64,000 bases of DNA, taken from contig NZ_BEXA01000002.1 of NCBI RefSeq assembly GCF_003864335.1, positions 62,001 through 126,000 on the forward strand, given 5' to 3'. Of the stretch, positions 9,999-19,930 are shown piece by piece. The position numbers and the translations under genes were made by a program. The stretch is from Lentilactobacillus kosonis (lineage in GTDB: Bacteria; Bacillota; Bacilli; Lactobacillales; Lactobacillaceae). Positions within the stretch are counted from its first letter, which is position 1; each line of letters opens with the position of its first letter. The notes below the pieces were generated by a model, which made no database searches, was not told the origin of the DNA, and saw nothing but the letters and a program-made list of their open reading frames with translations.

Positions 9999-11321
9999 AT
10001 TATTCATAGTATATCAGAACTATTTGGTCGCCAAATAAATACGCGGTGTATATCGCCGGAAATTCTTAAATCCGCATTGATAATTTTTCGCAAATCAATA
10101 ATTCGCGAACGTCGGCGAATAGTATGCAATCGTTGTGGATCAACTTTGCGCTGCCCGTTAGCAAGCTTACCTAATGACCACCTTTATTGTTATTGTTGTA
10201 TACAACTTGGTAGATTAGATACATTATCAAAACTCGCAACTGTACGAGAGCCAAATCAATTTAAAATAATTGACTGTCCCTTAGCATGGTCGGGGAAATT
10301 AACTGCTGATCAACAAAGTTGCTCTGACAAGATTACATATGTAATCAACAACAACACTACTCATTTGTTGTGGGCGGTTACTGGAGCCGGCAAAACGGAA
10401 ATGCTATTTGAAGGCATTGCTCAAGCGCTTGTGTCTGGAAAAAGGATTGCGATTGCATCACCTAGAATTGATGTAATTAATGAATTATTTCCAAGACTCC
10501 AAGCGGCGTTTCCTAAGATTGATATTTGTTTACTTCATGGACAAATCAAATCTGGTTATCGGTACTGCCAATTAACTATTTGCACTACCCACCAGTTAAT
10601 GAAATTTTATCAGGCATTTGATGTCTTAATCATCGATGAGGTGGATGTTTTTCCATATGCTGGAAATATGATGCTTCACTATGCAGCCAGTAAAGCAGTT
10701 AAAAGTACTGCCAGTCAGCTCTACTTAACTGCTACGCCAGATGACTTTTTAATAAAACAGATAAAATCTAATAAAATTAGTGTCAGTTATCTGCCGAGAA
10801 GATATCATGGATTTCCATTGCCGGAAATCACTAATGTAAAGATTAGAAGCTTAAGAAACAAGATTGAAAGTGGTAAATTTCCTAAATCAATTCTTGAAAA
10901 GATTGCTAACATAATTTCTCATCAATCATTATTAGTTTTTGTGCCTCAGATTGCTGATCTAGCAAAAATTGCTCAAGTTATAAATGCGTCTAAACGAGGC
11001 TGGCAATTCACAACTGTCTTTTCTGCTGATCCTGAAAGAATTGAAAAGGTGCAATTAATGCGGGATGGCAAGCTTGATTTCTTGATTACCACAACGATTT
11101 TAGAGCGCGGAGTTACTTTCAAAAATCTAAGTGTCATGGTACTAAGTGCCGACAATGATATCTTTAGTACTGCTTCATTAGTCCAAATTGCTGGAAGAGT
11201 TGGTAGAAACGCCAATTTTCCGACAGGTGAAGTGCTATTCTATATTGAAAATATAACACCTAAAATTAGGGCTGCTCATAATCAAATTAAGAAGATGAAC
11301 GTGATGTCAAATGAGAATTAA
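9999..11321 (+). CDS. comFA: Competence DNA-translocation ATPase ComFA
   Basis: Helicase-like ATPase that pulls single-stranded DNA into the cytoplasm during natural transformation. An N-terminal four-cysteine zinc site (CNRCG and CYCC) is followed by Walker A GAGKTE, Walker B IIDEVDVFPY, motif III LTATPDD and motif VI QIAGRVGR. The first conventional start is TTG at 10077, but that would remove an in-frame upstream stretch containing ISELFGRQ, which resembles the conserved ComFA N-terminus. No ATG, GTG or TTG exists in that stretch. ATT at 9999 lies 7 bases after GAGGTG, so either a rare AUU start is used or one more indel hides the true start. Overlaps comFC by 11 bases. Confidence 0.88.
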   Translation: MIHSISELFGRQINTRCISPEILKSALIIFRKSIIRERRRIVCNRCGSTLRCPLASLPNDHLYCYCCIQLGRLDTLSKLATVREPNQFKIIDCPLAWSGKLTADQQSCSDKITYVINNNTTHLLWAVTGAGKTEMLFEGIAQALVSGKRIAIASPRIDVINELFPRLQAAFPKIDICLLHGQIKSGYRYCQLTICTTHQLMKFYQAFDVLIIDEVDVFPYAGNMMLHYAASKAVKSTASQLYLTATPDDFLIKQIKSNKISVSYLPRRYHGFPLPEITNVKIRSLRNKIESGKFPKSILEKIANIISHQSLLVFVPQIADLAKIAQVINASKRGWQFTTVFSADPERIEKVQLMRDGKLDFLITTTILERGVTFKNLSVMVLSADNDIFSTASLVQIAGRVGRNANFPTGEVLFYIENITPKIRAAHNQIKKMNVMSNEN

Positions 11322-12009
11322 TAATTGTCTTCTTTGCGATGGGATGTTACCGCCAATTTTTGAGTTAACTGATATTTTTTCGTTTAAGAAAATTACCGAT
11401 AAATTTGTTTGCCCGACATGTTGGAGGCAATTTACTTATTTGTCAAACCAGCCAACATGTAATTATTGTGGCCGCTTAATGGCTACTAGAACAGTTTGCA
11501 CAGATTGTCAAAAATGGATCATTCGGCAAGATAATTTCATAAATACGGCAATTTTTGCGTACGACAATTCAATGCAGCTATTTATGAAACAATATAAATT
11601 TAATGGTGATTATCGTTTAAGGTTAATATTTTCGGCGTTTATGCAGGCGTTTATTAACCAGCGTTATAAAGTAGAAAATTTGGTGATAGTACCTGTACCA
11701 GTGACGGAAACAACACTGCTTCAACGAGGATTTAATCAAGTTTGTGGACTATTAAGTGAGGTCAAATATATGGATTGTCTGACTATGAAAGCAATCTCGA
11801 AGGTTCCACAATCTATGAAAACGCGACAGGATCGATTATTGACACCACAGCCATTTGAATTAAGACCAAATCTGTATAAAAATTTAACTGGTAAAAATAT
11901 TTTAATTGTTGATGATATTTATACTACTGGAGTGACAATAAGGCATGCAGCTAAGGCGTTAAGCATAGTACAACCATCAAAGATAATGGGATTAACGCTG
12001 GCAAGATGA
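11311..12009 (+). CDS. comFC: ComFC family phosphoribosyltransferase-like competence protein
   Basis: Cytoplasmic protein needed with ComFA and DprA for DNA uptake. The 232-residue protein has an N-terminal zinc ribbon (CLLCDG, CPTCW, CNYCGR, CTDC) and a C-terminal phosphoribosyltransferase fold with the PRPP-site motif ILIVDDIYTTGVT near residue 195. LQRGFNQ near residue 130 is also typical. It overlaps comFA by 11 bases, which indicates translational coupling. No ComK-type box was identified upstream of the pair. Confidence 0.94.
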   Translation: MRINNCLLCDGMLPPIFELTDIFSFKKITDKFVCPTCWRQFTYLSNQPTCNYCGRLMATRTVCTDCQKWIIRQDNFINTAIFAYDNSMQLFMKQYKFNGDYRLRLIFSAFMQAFINQRYKVENLVIVPVPVTETTLLQRGFNQVCGLLSEVKYMDCLTMKAISKVPQSMKTRQDRLLTPQPFELRPNLYKNLTGKNILIVDDIYTTGVTIRHAAKALSIVQPSKIMGLTLAR

Positions 12010-12029
12010 TAGCGTTTTAGTCCTTATTA

Positions 12030-12058
12030 TTGTTAATTTTCAAACTTTAATCTATACT
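12030..12058 (+). promoter_or_regulatory. hpf promoter
   Basis: TTGTTA (12030-12035), 17 bases, TATACT (12053-12058). The predicted transcript would begin near 12065, just ahead of an 8-bp inverted repeat. Confidence 0.65.
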
Positions 12059-12068
12059 TAACTTGTAG

Positions 12069-12102
12069 CCAATGATTAAACTCATTTAAAACATATCATT
12101 GG
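12069..12102 (+). repeat. Inverted repeat at the 5' end of the hpf transcript
   Basis: CCAATGAT (12069-12076) and ATCATTGG (12095-12102) are perfect inverted arms separated by 18 bases. No T run follows, so it is not a terminator. It lies within the first 40 bases of the predicted hpf mRNA. Confidence 0.6.
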
Positions 12103-12138
12103 ACCATTAAACTGTTGATGGCGAAGGGAGAGAGTGTT

Positions 12139-12696
12139 ATGTTAATTTTTAACATTCGAGGAGAAAATATTGAAGTAACTCAAGCAATTCGTGAATATGT
12201 TGAAAAACGAATTAGCAAGTTAGAAAAGTACTTTGACGGTGATGTAAACAACACCGCTCATGTGAACTTAAAAGTATATCCAAACAAGCAGGCTAAAGTA
12301 GAAGTAACCATTCCTTTACCATACTTGACTCTACGTGCAGAAGAGATGTCCAATGATCTTTACGCAAGTATCGACTTAGTAACTGACAAATTGGAACGTC
12401 AAATTAGAAAATACAAAACTAAGGTTAACCGTAAGTCTCGTGAAAAAGGATTTAAGAACCTAGAATTTGCATCTTCAGATGTTACTACTGATGATGACGT
12501 TGATGTTGATTCTAAACTTGAAGTTGTTAGAAATAAACGAGTATCACTAAAACCAATGGATAATGAAGAAGCCATTCTGCAAATGGATATGTTAGGTCAC
12601 GATTTCTTTATCTATGAAGATGCAGAAACGTCAGAAATTGATATTGTATATCGTCGTAATGATGGTCGTTACGGTTTGATTGAAACTGGTGACTAA
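12139..12696 (+). CDS. hpf: Ribosome hibernation promoting factor (long form)
   Basis: Binds the 30S decoding centre and dimerises ribosomes into inactive 100S particles in stationary phase or stress. The 185-residue protein is the long HPF type: an N-terminal YfiA-like domain (FNIRGENIEVTQAIREYVEKRI) and a C-terminal dimerisation domain (VSLKPMDNEEAILQMDMLGHDFF) joined by an Asp-rich linker. I chose the ATG at 12139, 8 bases after GGGAGAG; in-frame starts at 12115-12118 lack a ribosome site. It lies between com genes and secA, as in many Firmicutes. Confidence 0.95.
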   Translation: MLIFNIRGENIEVTQAIREYVEKRISKLEKYFDGDVNNTAHVNLKVYPNKQAKVEVTIPLPYLTLRAEEMSNDLYASIDLVTDKLERQIRKYKTKVNRKSREKGFKNLEFASSDVTTDDDVDVDSKLEVVRNKRVSLKPMDNEEAILQMDMLGHDFFIYEDAETSEIDIVYRRNDGRYGLIETGD

Positions 12697-12716
12697 ATAA
12701 TAATTTTTTACTATAA

Positions 12717-12756
12717 TAAAGAGCTGCGGCAAGAACTTTTGTCGTAGCTCTTTACT
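12717..12756 (+). terminator. Terminator after hpf
   Basis: AAAGAGCTGCGGCAAG pairs with TGTCGTAGCTCTTT (with G-U pairs), followed by a T-rich tract. Confidence 0.85.
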
Positions 12757-12915
12757 TATTTATAAAATGTGTAATAGTATTGAGATTACAATTTATCTAT
12801 GTTTATGTTTTAAAAGGGTAAATGAAATGATACAATTAGAAAGTATGTAATTGACAATAATTAGTAATTTATAAAATCCAATTAAGAATTTGTATGCAGA
12901 AAGGGAATTTATTAG

Positions 12916-15278
12916 ATGCGAAATGTCTTAAAGAAATGGGTCGAAAGTGATAAACGTGAACTTAAACGACTCAGTAAATTGGCCGATCAAGTAGGGTCAT
13001 ACTCTAAAGAATATCGTGAGTTAAGTGATGCTGAACTTCAAGCGAAAACTCCCGAATTTAAACAACGTTATGCTGATGGTGAAACTTTGGATGATTTATT
13101 ACCCGAAGCTTTTGCTGTGGCCCGAGAAGGCGCCAAACGAGTATTAGGTCTTTATCCATTCCACGTGCAAATTATGGGTGGAATTGTGCTTCATGAAGGT
13201 AACATCGCCGAAATGAAGACTGGTGAAGGAAAGACGCTTACAGCAACGATGCCAGTATATTTAAATGCTATCGCTGGCGAAGGAGTTCACGTTGTTACGG
13301 TTAACGAATATCTATCTCAACGTGATGCCACTGAAATGGGCGAATTATATAGTTGGCTAGGTTTAACTGTTGGAGTTAATCTTGCTCAAATGAACCCTGA
13401 TGAAAAACGTGAAGCTTATGCGGCTGATATTACTTATTCAACTAATAGTGAAATTGGTTTCGATTATCTTCGTGATAACATGGTGGCTTATAAAGAAGAA
13501 ATGGTTCAAAGACCGTTAAGCTTTGCTATCGTTGATGAAGTTGATTCAATTTTAATTGATGAAGCCAGAACTCCACTGATTATTTCAGGTCAAGCTACTG
13601 GTACTTCACAGTTATATCAAAGTACTGATCAATTCGCTAAGACCTTCATGAAGGTGAAGACTTTAAGGTTGATTTGGAAACTAAGACAGTTTCATTGACT
13701 GATAAGGGAATTGAGAAGGGTGAAAAGTACTTTAACCTTACTAACCTGTATGACACTGATAACACAGCCTTGACCCACCATTTGGATCAAGCTTTACGAG
13801 CTAATTTCATTATGCTTCGCGATAAAGACTATGTTGTTCAAGAAGATGAAGTTCTCATCGTTGATTCATTTACTGGACGGATTATGGATGGTCGTCGTTT
13901 CTCAGATGGCCTTCACCAAGCAATTGAAGCCAAAGAAGGCGTTACTATCCAAGAGGAAAGTAAGACTATGGCTAACATTACTTATCAAAATATGTTCAGA
14001 ATGTACAAAAAGCTTGCTGGAATGACTGGTACTGCTAAGACTGAAGCTGAAGAATTCCGCGAAATTTACAACATGGAAGTTATTTCTGTTCCTACTAACA
14101 AACCGGTTGTCCGGATTGACGAACCTGATGTTCTCTATCCAAACCTGCAAACCAAATTTGAGGCCGTAGTTAGCAAAATCAAGGAATTACATGAAAAAGG
14201 CCAACCGATGTTGATTGGTACCGTGGCGGTTGAAACCTCAGAGTATCTATCACAACGTTTAGATCAAGAAGGCATTCCTCACGTTGTTTTGAATGCTAAA
14301 AACCATGCTAAAGAAGCTGAGATTGTTACAAATGCTGGTCAAAAGGGTGCTGTTACAATTGCTACCAACATGGCTGGACGGGGAACTGATATTAAATTAG
14401 GACCTGGGGTTGTTGAACTTGGTGGATTAGCGGTTATTGGTACTGAACGACATGAATCTCGAAGAATTGATAATCAACTTCGTGGCCGGGCAGGTCGTCA
14501 AGGTGATCCAGGATTGTCACAATTCTACTTGTCACTTGAAGATGACTTAATGCTTCGTTTCGGCTCCGAAAGAATCAAGAACTTCTTAGAGCGGATGAAT
14601 GTTGAAGGTGATGATGCAGTTATTCGTTCTCGAATGATTACTAAGCAAGTTGAATCCGCTCAAAAGCGAGTTGAAGGTAATAACTATGACTCTCGGAAGA
14701 ATGTGCTTCAATATGATGATGTCATGAGACAACAACGTGAAGTTATTTATGGCGAACGTCAAGAAGTTATCGGCGAAGAAAAATCACTTAAATGGGTAAT
14801 TATGCCAATGATTGAAAGAACCATCAATCGAATTGTTGACCTTCATACTCAAGGTGATACTGAGGATTGGGATCTACAAACCATCCTTGACTTTGCGATT
14901 TCTGCAATGGTAAACCCTGATCAAATTTCAATGGATGACCTTAGAGGTAAATCTGCTGAAGAGATTAAGAGTTTCCTAATGGGATTAGCCAACAAGGTTT
15001 ATGACGAAAAGAAAGAAGCATTATATGATGAATCACAAATGCTTGAATTTGAAAAAGTCGTTATCCTTCGAGTAGTTGATTCTCACTGGACTGATCATAT
15101 TGATATGATGGATCAATTAAGACAATCAATTGGTCTTCGTGGTTATGGTCAACAAAATCCATTAGTTGAATACCAACGTGAAGGTTACAAGATGTTTGAA
15201 GAAATGATCGCTGATATTGATTATGATGCAACCAGATTATTTATGAAGGCTGAAATTAGACAAAATATGCAACGTTAA
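12916..15278 (+). CDS. secA: Preprotein translocase ATPase SecA (frameshifted)
   Basis: Motor ATPase that drives unfolded preproteins through SecYEG. Walker A is in [10 protein letters not shown] near residue 100, DEAD-type box [15 protein letters not shown] near residue 207, and the second nucleotide fold has [12 protein letters not shown] and [13 protein letters not shown]; the helical wing and scaffold end with [15 protein letters not shown]. One base is missing near 13645-13652, splitting the frame; restoring it gives 787 residues. The protein ends [11 protein letters not shown] with no Cys-rich zinc-binding tail, so it is the short form lacking that SecB-binding element. Essential gene, so the break is taken as a sequence error. 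Confidence 0.95.
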
Positions 15279-15285
15279 TCTGACT

Positions 15286-15320
15286 AAAGAATCCAGGCAA
15301 TTATGTTTGGATTCTTTATT
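15286..15320 (+). terminator. Terminator after secA
   Basis: AAAGAATCCA pairs with TGGATTCTTT, followed by a T-rich tract just before prfB. Confidence 0.8.
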
Positions 15321-15343
15321 TTAATAAGGAAATGGTGACTAAA

Positions 15344-16466
15344 ATGACTTTTGAAATAACGGATGCCAAAAAACAACTAGCTGATATGCAACAAGCCATT
15401 GCTGGCTTTAGGAGGTCACTTTGACTTTGATGCTTTAAGTGAAAGTATTGAAATTAATGAGTCAAAGATGGCAGAACCAGGTTTTTGGGATAACCAGGAA
15501 ATCGCTCAAAAATTAATTGATGAAACAAATCAGATGAAAACTAAAGTGGATAGTTATACTCACTTGAAGAACGAGAGCGACGAACTATCTGTGATGTTAG
15601 AGCTGATTGCTGAAGATGATGATCCTGATATGATAAGCGAGTATGCAGATGCTCAAAGCAAATTATCTAAAGAACTTGATAAGTATCAATTGCAGCTTTT
15701 ATTAAATGAAAAATATGATCATAACAACGCTATTCTTGAAATTCATCCTGGGGCTGGAGGAACTGAATCTCAAGATTGGGGGTCAATGCTATTGAGAATG
15801 TATAACCGGTGGGCAGAAGCTCATCGGTTTCGGGTTGAGGTTTTAGACTATCAAGCTGGGGATGTTGCTGGAATCAGTAGTGTTTCCTTGCTAATCTCTG
15901 GTCCGGATGCATATGGTTACCTTAGATCAGAAAAAGGTGTTCATCGCCTGGTTAGAATCTCACCATTTGATTCAGCCGCTCGGAGACACACCTCGTTTGC
16001 ATCGGTAGATGTAATGCCCGAATTGAATGATGATGTTGAAATTGAAATTAATCAAGATGACTTACGAGTTGATGTTTATCGTTCAAGTGGAGCTGGCGGA
16101 CAACATATTAACAAGACTTCATCCGCTGTTCGGATTACTCATCTACCAACGGGAATTGTCGTTGCAAGTCAGGCTCAACGATCACAGCTTCAAAACCGAG
16201 AAACCGCGATGAATATGTTGAAGTCAAAGCTGTATGAATTAGAAGAACAGAAAAAAGCCGAAGAAAAAGCCAAGATTGAAGGCGAACAATTAGAGATTGG
16301 CTGGGGCTCACAAATTCGTTCTTATGTATTTCATCCATATTCAATGGTTAAGGATCACCGTACCAATTACGAAACAGCCAATACTAGTGCTGTGATGGAT
16401 GGTGATTTAGATCCATTCATTAATGCGTATCTGCAGTGGAAGTTAGCTCAACAAAACCCTGATTAA
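15344..16466 (+). CDS. prfB: Peptide chain release factor 2 with programmed +1 frameshift
   Basis: Release factor that reads UGA and UAA stops. The zero frame begins at ATG 15344 and ends at an in-frame TGA (15422-15424) after 26 codons; the rest is in the +1 frame. The junction is the conserved recoding site (see separate entry), so this is real autoregulation, not an error. The full product is 373 residues, with the GAGGQHINKTSSAV peptidyl-hydrolysis loop and the anticodon-like tripeptide region after GPDAYGYLRSEKGVHRLVRISPFD. An alternative in-frame ATG at 15332 is too close to the AAGGA site. Downstream of secA as in most Firmicutes. Confidence 0.97.
15410..15424 (+). promoter_or_regulatory. 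prfB +1 recoding site
   Basis: Internal Shine-Dalgarno AGGAGG (15410-15415), three bases, then CTT-TGA-C: the canonical slippery CUU followed by UGA with a C in the next position. Low RF2 favours the shift to GAC. Confidence 0.96.
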
Positions 16467-16474
16467 TTAAAACT

Positions 16475-16516
16475 AAGCCCCTCAACCACCATCAGGTGGG
16501 CGAGAGGCTTTTTTTA
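16475..16516 (+). terminator. Terminator after prfB
   Basis: AAGCCCCTC pairs with GAGAGGCTT, with an inner CCACC/GGTGG stem, followed by T7. Confidence 0.88.
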
Positions 16517-16608
16517 GTTACATATTTTATTTATGCTACGTGATTGGGGCCTTAAATTAAATTTGGGACAATGCTATACTTAAACTAAACTAATTAGGGG
16601 AAATAGAA

Positions 16609-17766
16609 ATGAAAATTGTGTTTTTGCTCCTCTTTTTTTTACTTCAACCAGTTCTCTGGCTTACAGTAATTAGAAGCGGCGTTTTATTTCTTTCCAGAGT
16701 CAAACGGGAAAGAAAATTATTTAGATCGGCAATTTACGAAGACTTTTTTGAAGGTCGCCATTTATTAAAAAGCACGTTATTTTGCGGCGTAATTGCCTCG
16801 ATTATGGGAATATTGCTTATTAGTGTGTCAGCAAAATGGATTGTGGTTTACATAGCACTTGAGTTAATTAGTGTTGTAGTTTTATCATTTACCAGTTTAC
16901 CAATTACTTTAATTACTTTAAGCGGAGTTTTGGTTACACTGATAACTGTTCCAAATGATCTATTCGGATTAAGTTGGTTAACCTCTGCTTTAAGTGCATC
17001 ATTACAAGCGGTACCGATAGCTAATTTAATTGCCATTTTAGGAATCATATTGGTCTTAAATGGATTATATGTGATCGGTGTCGGTGGTAATTATCCATCG
17101 CCAATAATTGATCGTAATAAGCGAAATACACGAATTGCTAAATTTAGATTTAATGAGTCGGCGGTTGTCCCAATGCTGTTGTTGGTTCCTGGAAACTGGT
17201 TTGAAGCTCATTTATCGTTTTGGCCAGTCTTTAACTATGGCGGACATTCATATACATTATTCATATTGCCATTATTACTGGGACTCCGATTTACGGTTAA
17301 GCGAGGCGTTTTGGGAACTATGATTGCCAAAGTTGCTCATGTAACCATTGCCACTGGAGTATTAGCGTTGCTGGGAGCGATTATTACTAAATTCATTCCT
17401 GCAATTGGCATTTATGCGCTAATCACGATTTGGTTAGTATATTTAATTAGTTTAATGGTGATTAAATCACAGGATCGGCGAATTGATTTTGAGTATAGTG
17501 AAGTAATGGATGGGGTGAGGGTATTAGGTATTAAACCCGAAACTCCTGCTGCTAAAATGAACCTTGAAGTTGGTGACATCATTTTAGAGGTTAATGGTGA
17601 ATTAGTAACCAATGAGACTGAACTGTATCAAGCAATTTCTCAGAATTCAACTTATTGTAAGTTAAAGGTTAGGGATCGAAACGATCAGTTGAAAATTACT
17701 GAAACAGCAATTTTTAAAAATTCACCGCATGAAATTGGTATTAAAACCTATTCAGATTACGCGTAA
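16609..17766 (+). CDS. MinJ-like multi-spanning membrane protein with PDZ domain
   Basis: About 270 N-terminal residues form 7-8 hydrophobic helices; the C-terminal about 90 residues form a PDZ domain beginning near VMDGVRVLGIKPETPAAKM and including LEVGDIILEVNGELV. This build matches Bacillus MinJ/YvjD, which links DivIVA to the division-site selection machinery; the exact role in lactobacilli is not established. The ATG follows AGGGG weakly. It is 13 bases upstream of phoP and so may share its transcript. In many lactobacilli ftsEX or a similar pair sits between prfB and phoPR; here only this gene does. Confidence 0.75.
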   Translation: MKIVFLLLFFLLQPVLWLTVIRSGVLFLSRVKRERKLFRSAIYEDFFEGRHLLKSTLFCGVIASIMGILLISVSAKWIVVYIALELISVVVLSFTSLPITLITLSGVLVTLITVPNDLFGLSWLTSALSASLQAVPIANLIAILGIILVLNGLYVIGVGGNYPSPIIDRNKRNTRIAKFRFNESAVVPMLLLVPGNWFEAHLSFWPVFNYGGHSYTLFILPLLLGLRFTVKRGVLGTMIAKVAHVTIATGVLALLGAIITKFIPAIGIYALITIWLVYLISLMVIKSQDRRIDFEYSEVMDGVRVLGIKPETPAAKMNLEVGDIILEVNGELVTNETELYQAISQNSTYCKLKVRDRNDQLKITETAIFKNSPHEIGIKTYSDYA

Positions 17767-17779
17767 TGAGGGATAAACT

Positions 17780-18499
17780 TTGAAAAATGTGTTGATTGTC
17801 GACGATGAACCAGCAATTATTACTTTACTTCAATATAATTTGAAGCGCGAAAATTTTGAAGTAGACTCTGCCATTAATGGTAAAGAAGCCCTTCAAAAAA
17901 TTAAAGCACATGAATATACAATTGTGCTTCTTGATTTGATGTTACCTGAAATGAGTGGCGAGGAAGTTTTAAAGCAGATGCGCATGGATCGAATCACGAC
18001 ACCAGTAATTATTTTAACCGCTAAAGACACTGAATTTGATAAAGTATTTGGCTTGGAAATGGGGGCAGATGATTACATCTCCAAACCTTTTAGTCCACGT
18101 GAAGTAATCGCTAGAATCAATGCAGTGCTACGACGTTATCAAGTTACAGAAGCTAATTTGAGTGACGTCAAAGAAGCTTCAGATGACAATCAAAATCAAG
18201 TGGTAGGACCATTTACCATTGATAAGAAACAATACCAAGTATTAGTAGATGGGGAAAATCTTAGATTAACGCCAAAGGAGTTTGAACTGTTTAGCTACCT
18301 TGCTAATCACGATAAACAAGTTTTTAGTCGGGAACAATTACTTTCTGGAGTTTGGGGATTCGACTATAGTGGTCAAAGTCGAATGGTAGACATTCAAATT
18401 GCACATTTAAGAGATAAGATTGAAACGGATCCCAAACATCCTGTCTATTTGAAAACGGTACGTGGAATTGGATATCAATTCGTAAGTGGGGATGATTAG
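17780..18499 (+). CDS. phoP: Phosphate response regulator PhoP
   Basis: OmpR-class response regulator. The receiver domain has the acidic pair at residues 8-9, phospho-acceptor Asp52 in LLDLMLPE, Thr in LTAKD and Lys in YISKPFSP. A linker leads to a winged-helix domain with LRLTPKEFELFSYLANH and the recognition helix region GQSRMVDIQIAHLRDKIE. TTG start at 17780 after GAGGG. The stop abuts the start of phoR. Adjacent phoR and the downstream pst genes identify it as the phosphate-starvation regulator. Confidence 0.93.
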   Translation: MKNVLIVDDEPAIITLLQYNLKRENFEVDSAINGKEALQKIKAHEYTIVLLDLMLPEMSGEEVLKQMRMDRITTPVIILTAKDTEFDKVFGLEMGADDYISKPFSPREVIARINAVLRRYQVTEANLSDVKEASDDNQNQVVGPFTIDKKQYQVLVDGENLRLTPKEFELFSYLANHDKQVFSREQLLSGVWGFDYSGQSRMVDIQIAHLRDKIETDPKHPVYLKTVRGIGYQFVSGDD

Positions 18500-19855
18500 G
18501 TGAATAGGTCAACTAAAAATTTATATAATCTGTTTGGCATAGAACTAATCATCTTAGCTTGTCTAGGATTAGGCATTAGCTACCATAATCGCAGTTGGCT
18601 AATTACGACTTTTGTGCTTGCAACTGGGTCCATAGTTTACTTGATGTTTATCTTAATCCAGAATCATCAAGATAATCGGGTCATCTATCGCTTGCATGGA
18701 GCTGTGAAGAGTTTAAATCTAAAGACTTCTGCTCAGCCAGTATTAGTGAAACCGGATGATAATTACAAAGATTTAGCTGATGAAATTAATGAACTGGCGG
18801 CATCACAAAACAAGCAGATTCAGTATTCATCTATGGCAAATAATGAATTGCTAAAGATTATTAATACATTACCAGTTGGGGTAATGGTCATCAATCAAAA
18901 CAGTGACGTAATTTTCGCTAATCCTCAAATGGGTGATATTCTAGACCGTAAAATTAGTCGAGAAGCTCATCCCTACACGATAGATATCGTCAATTACAAG
19001 ATGTTAACCATGATCGACAATGTTTTTAATAGTCATCAATCTGTAAGGTCTGAAATCACTGCGGCGACTGACGGTACGAAAACTATTGATACTCAGGTAG
19101 TGTATAGTCGAATTAATTCTTCGTTTCATGTGATTGTTATTGCCTATGATATTTCTGATGTGATCAATATTACTCAAATGCAAGTGGATTTTTTGCGGAA
19201 TGCTAGTCATGAATTGAAAACCCCAGTGACTGCCATTTCTGGGTTTGCTAAAACATTATTAGATGGGGCAAAAGATGATCCAGAAGTATTAACTGAATTT
19301 TTAGAGATCATTAATCAACAAAGCGATCAGCTAACCTCACTGATCAATGACATCTTAACGATTTCTCATATTCAGAAAGATGAAATTCAAACAAGTGATT
19401 CAGTACGACTAAAGGACTTTGTCGATCAGGAACTAATGACGCAAAGTACTCAAATCAAGCAACATAATCTGGAAATTCAGAATTTAATTGATGAAACATT
19501 CGAGGTCACAATGGCCTTTGATTCACTTCAAAGAATTGTTCGCAATTTAATTTCAAATGCTGTTAAGTATAATCGCGATGGTGGTCAAATTATAATTAAT
19601 GCCTATAGTCAGGGAAACTTCTGGTACTTTAGCGTTAAAGATACAGGAATTGGAATCAGTCAGCGAGATCTTTCTAGAATTTTTGAACGGTTTTATCGTT
19701 CAGATGAATCGCGAAATAAGCAGCAGATTCCCGGAACGGGCTTAGGTTTGTCAATCGTGAATGAACTAGTTGAATCATTGTCTGGAAAGATTACAGTTAA
19801 AAGTCAACGAGGAGTTGGCTCTACGTTTACAGTTCGCCTGCCAAAGGAAAATTGA
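18500..19855 (+). CDS. phoR: Phosphate sensor histidine kinase PhoR
   Basis: Membrane sensor kinase. Two N-terminal helices (about residues 10-52) are joined by almost no extracellular loop, so it probably senses through the membrane or the Pst complex rather than an external ligand. A PAS domain spans about residues 112-205, followed by HisKA with His237 in NASHELKTPVTAISGF, then N box NLISNAVKYN, G1 DTGIGIS, F box and G2 GTGLGLSIV. GTG start directly follows the phoP stop. Intact 451-residue frame; a terminator follows, so pstS starts a new transcript. Confidence 0.93.
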   Translation: MNRSTKNLYNLFGIELIILACLGLGISYHNRSWLITTFVLATGSIVYLMFILIQNHQDNRVIYRLHGAVKSLNLKTSAQPVLVKPDDNYKDLADEINELAASQNKQIQYSSMANNELLKIINTLPVGVMVINQNSDVIFANPQMGDILDRKISREAHPYTIDIVNYKMLTMIDNVFNSHQSVRSEITAATDGTKTIDTQVVYSRINSSFHVIVIAYDISDVINITQMQVDFLRNASHELKTPVTAISGFAKTLLDGAKDDPEVLTEFLEIINQQSDQLTSLINDILTISHIQKDEIQTSDSVRLKDFVDQELMTQSTQIKQHNLEIQNLIDETFEVTMAFDSLQRIVRNLISNAVKYNRDGGQIIINAYSQGNFWYFSVKDTGIGISQRDLSRIFERFYRSDESRNKQQIPGTGLGLSIVNELVESLSGKITVKSQRGVGSTFTVRLPKEN

Positions 19856-19872
19856 ATATTACCGCGATAAGT

Positions 19873-19911
19873 AAGCCCCTATTATGAATGTCCTTCATAG
19901 TAGGGGCTTTT
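19873..19911 (+). terminator. Terminator after phoR
   Basis: AAGCCCCTATTATGAA pairs with TTCATAGTAGGGGCTT, followed by T-rich sequence. Confidence 0.93.
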
Positions 19912-19930
19912 AATTTGTCGATATAAAACA

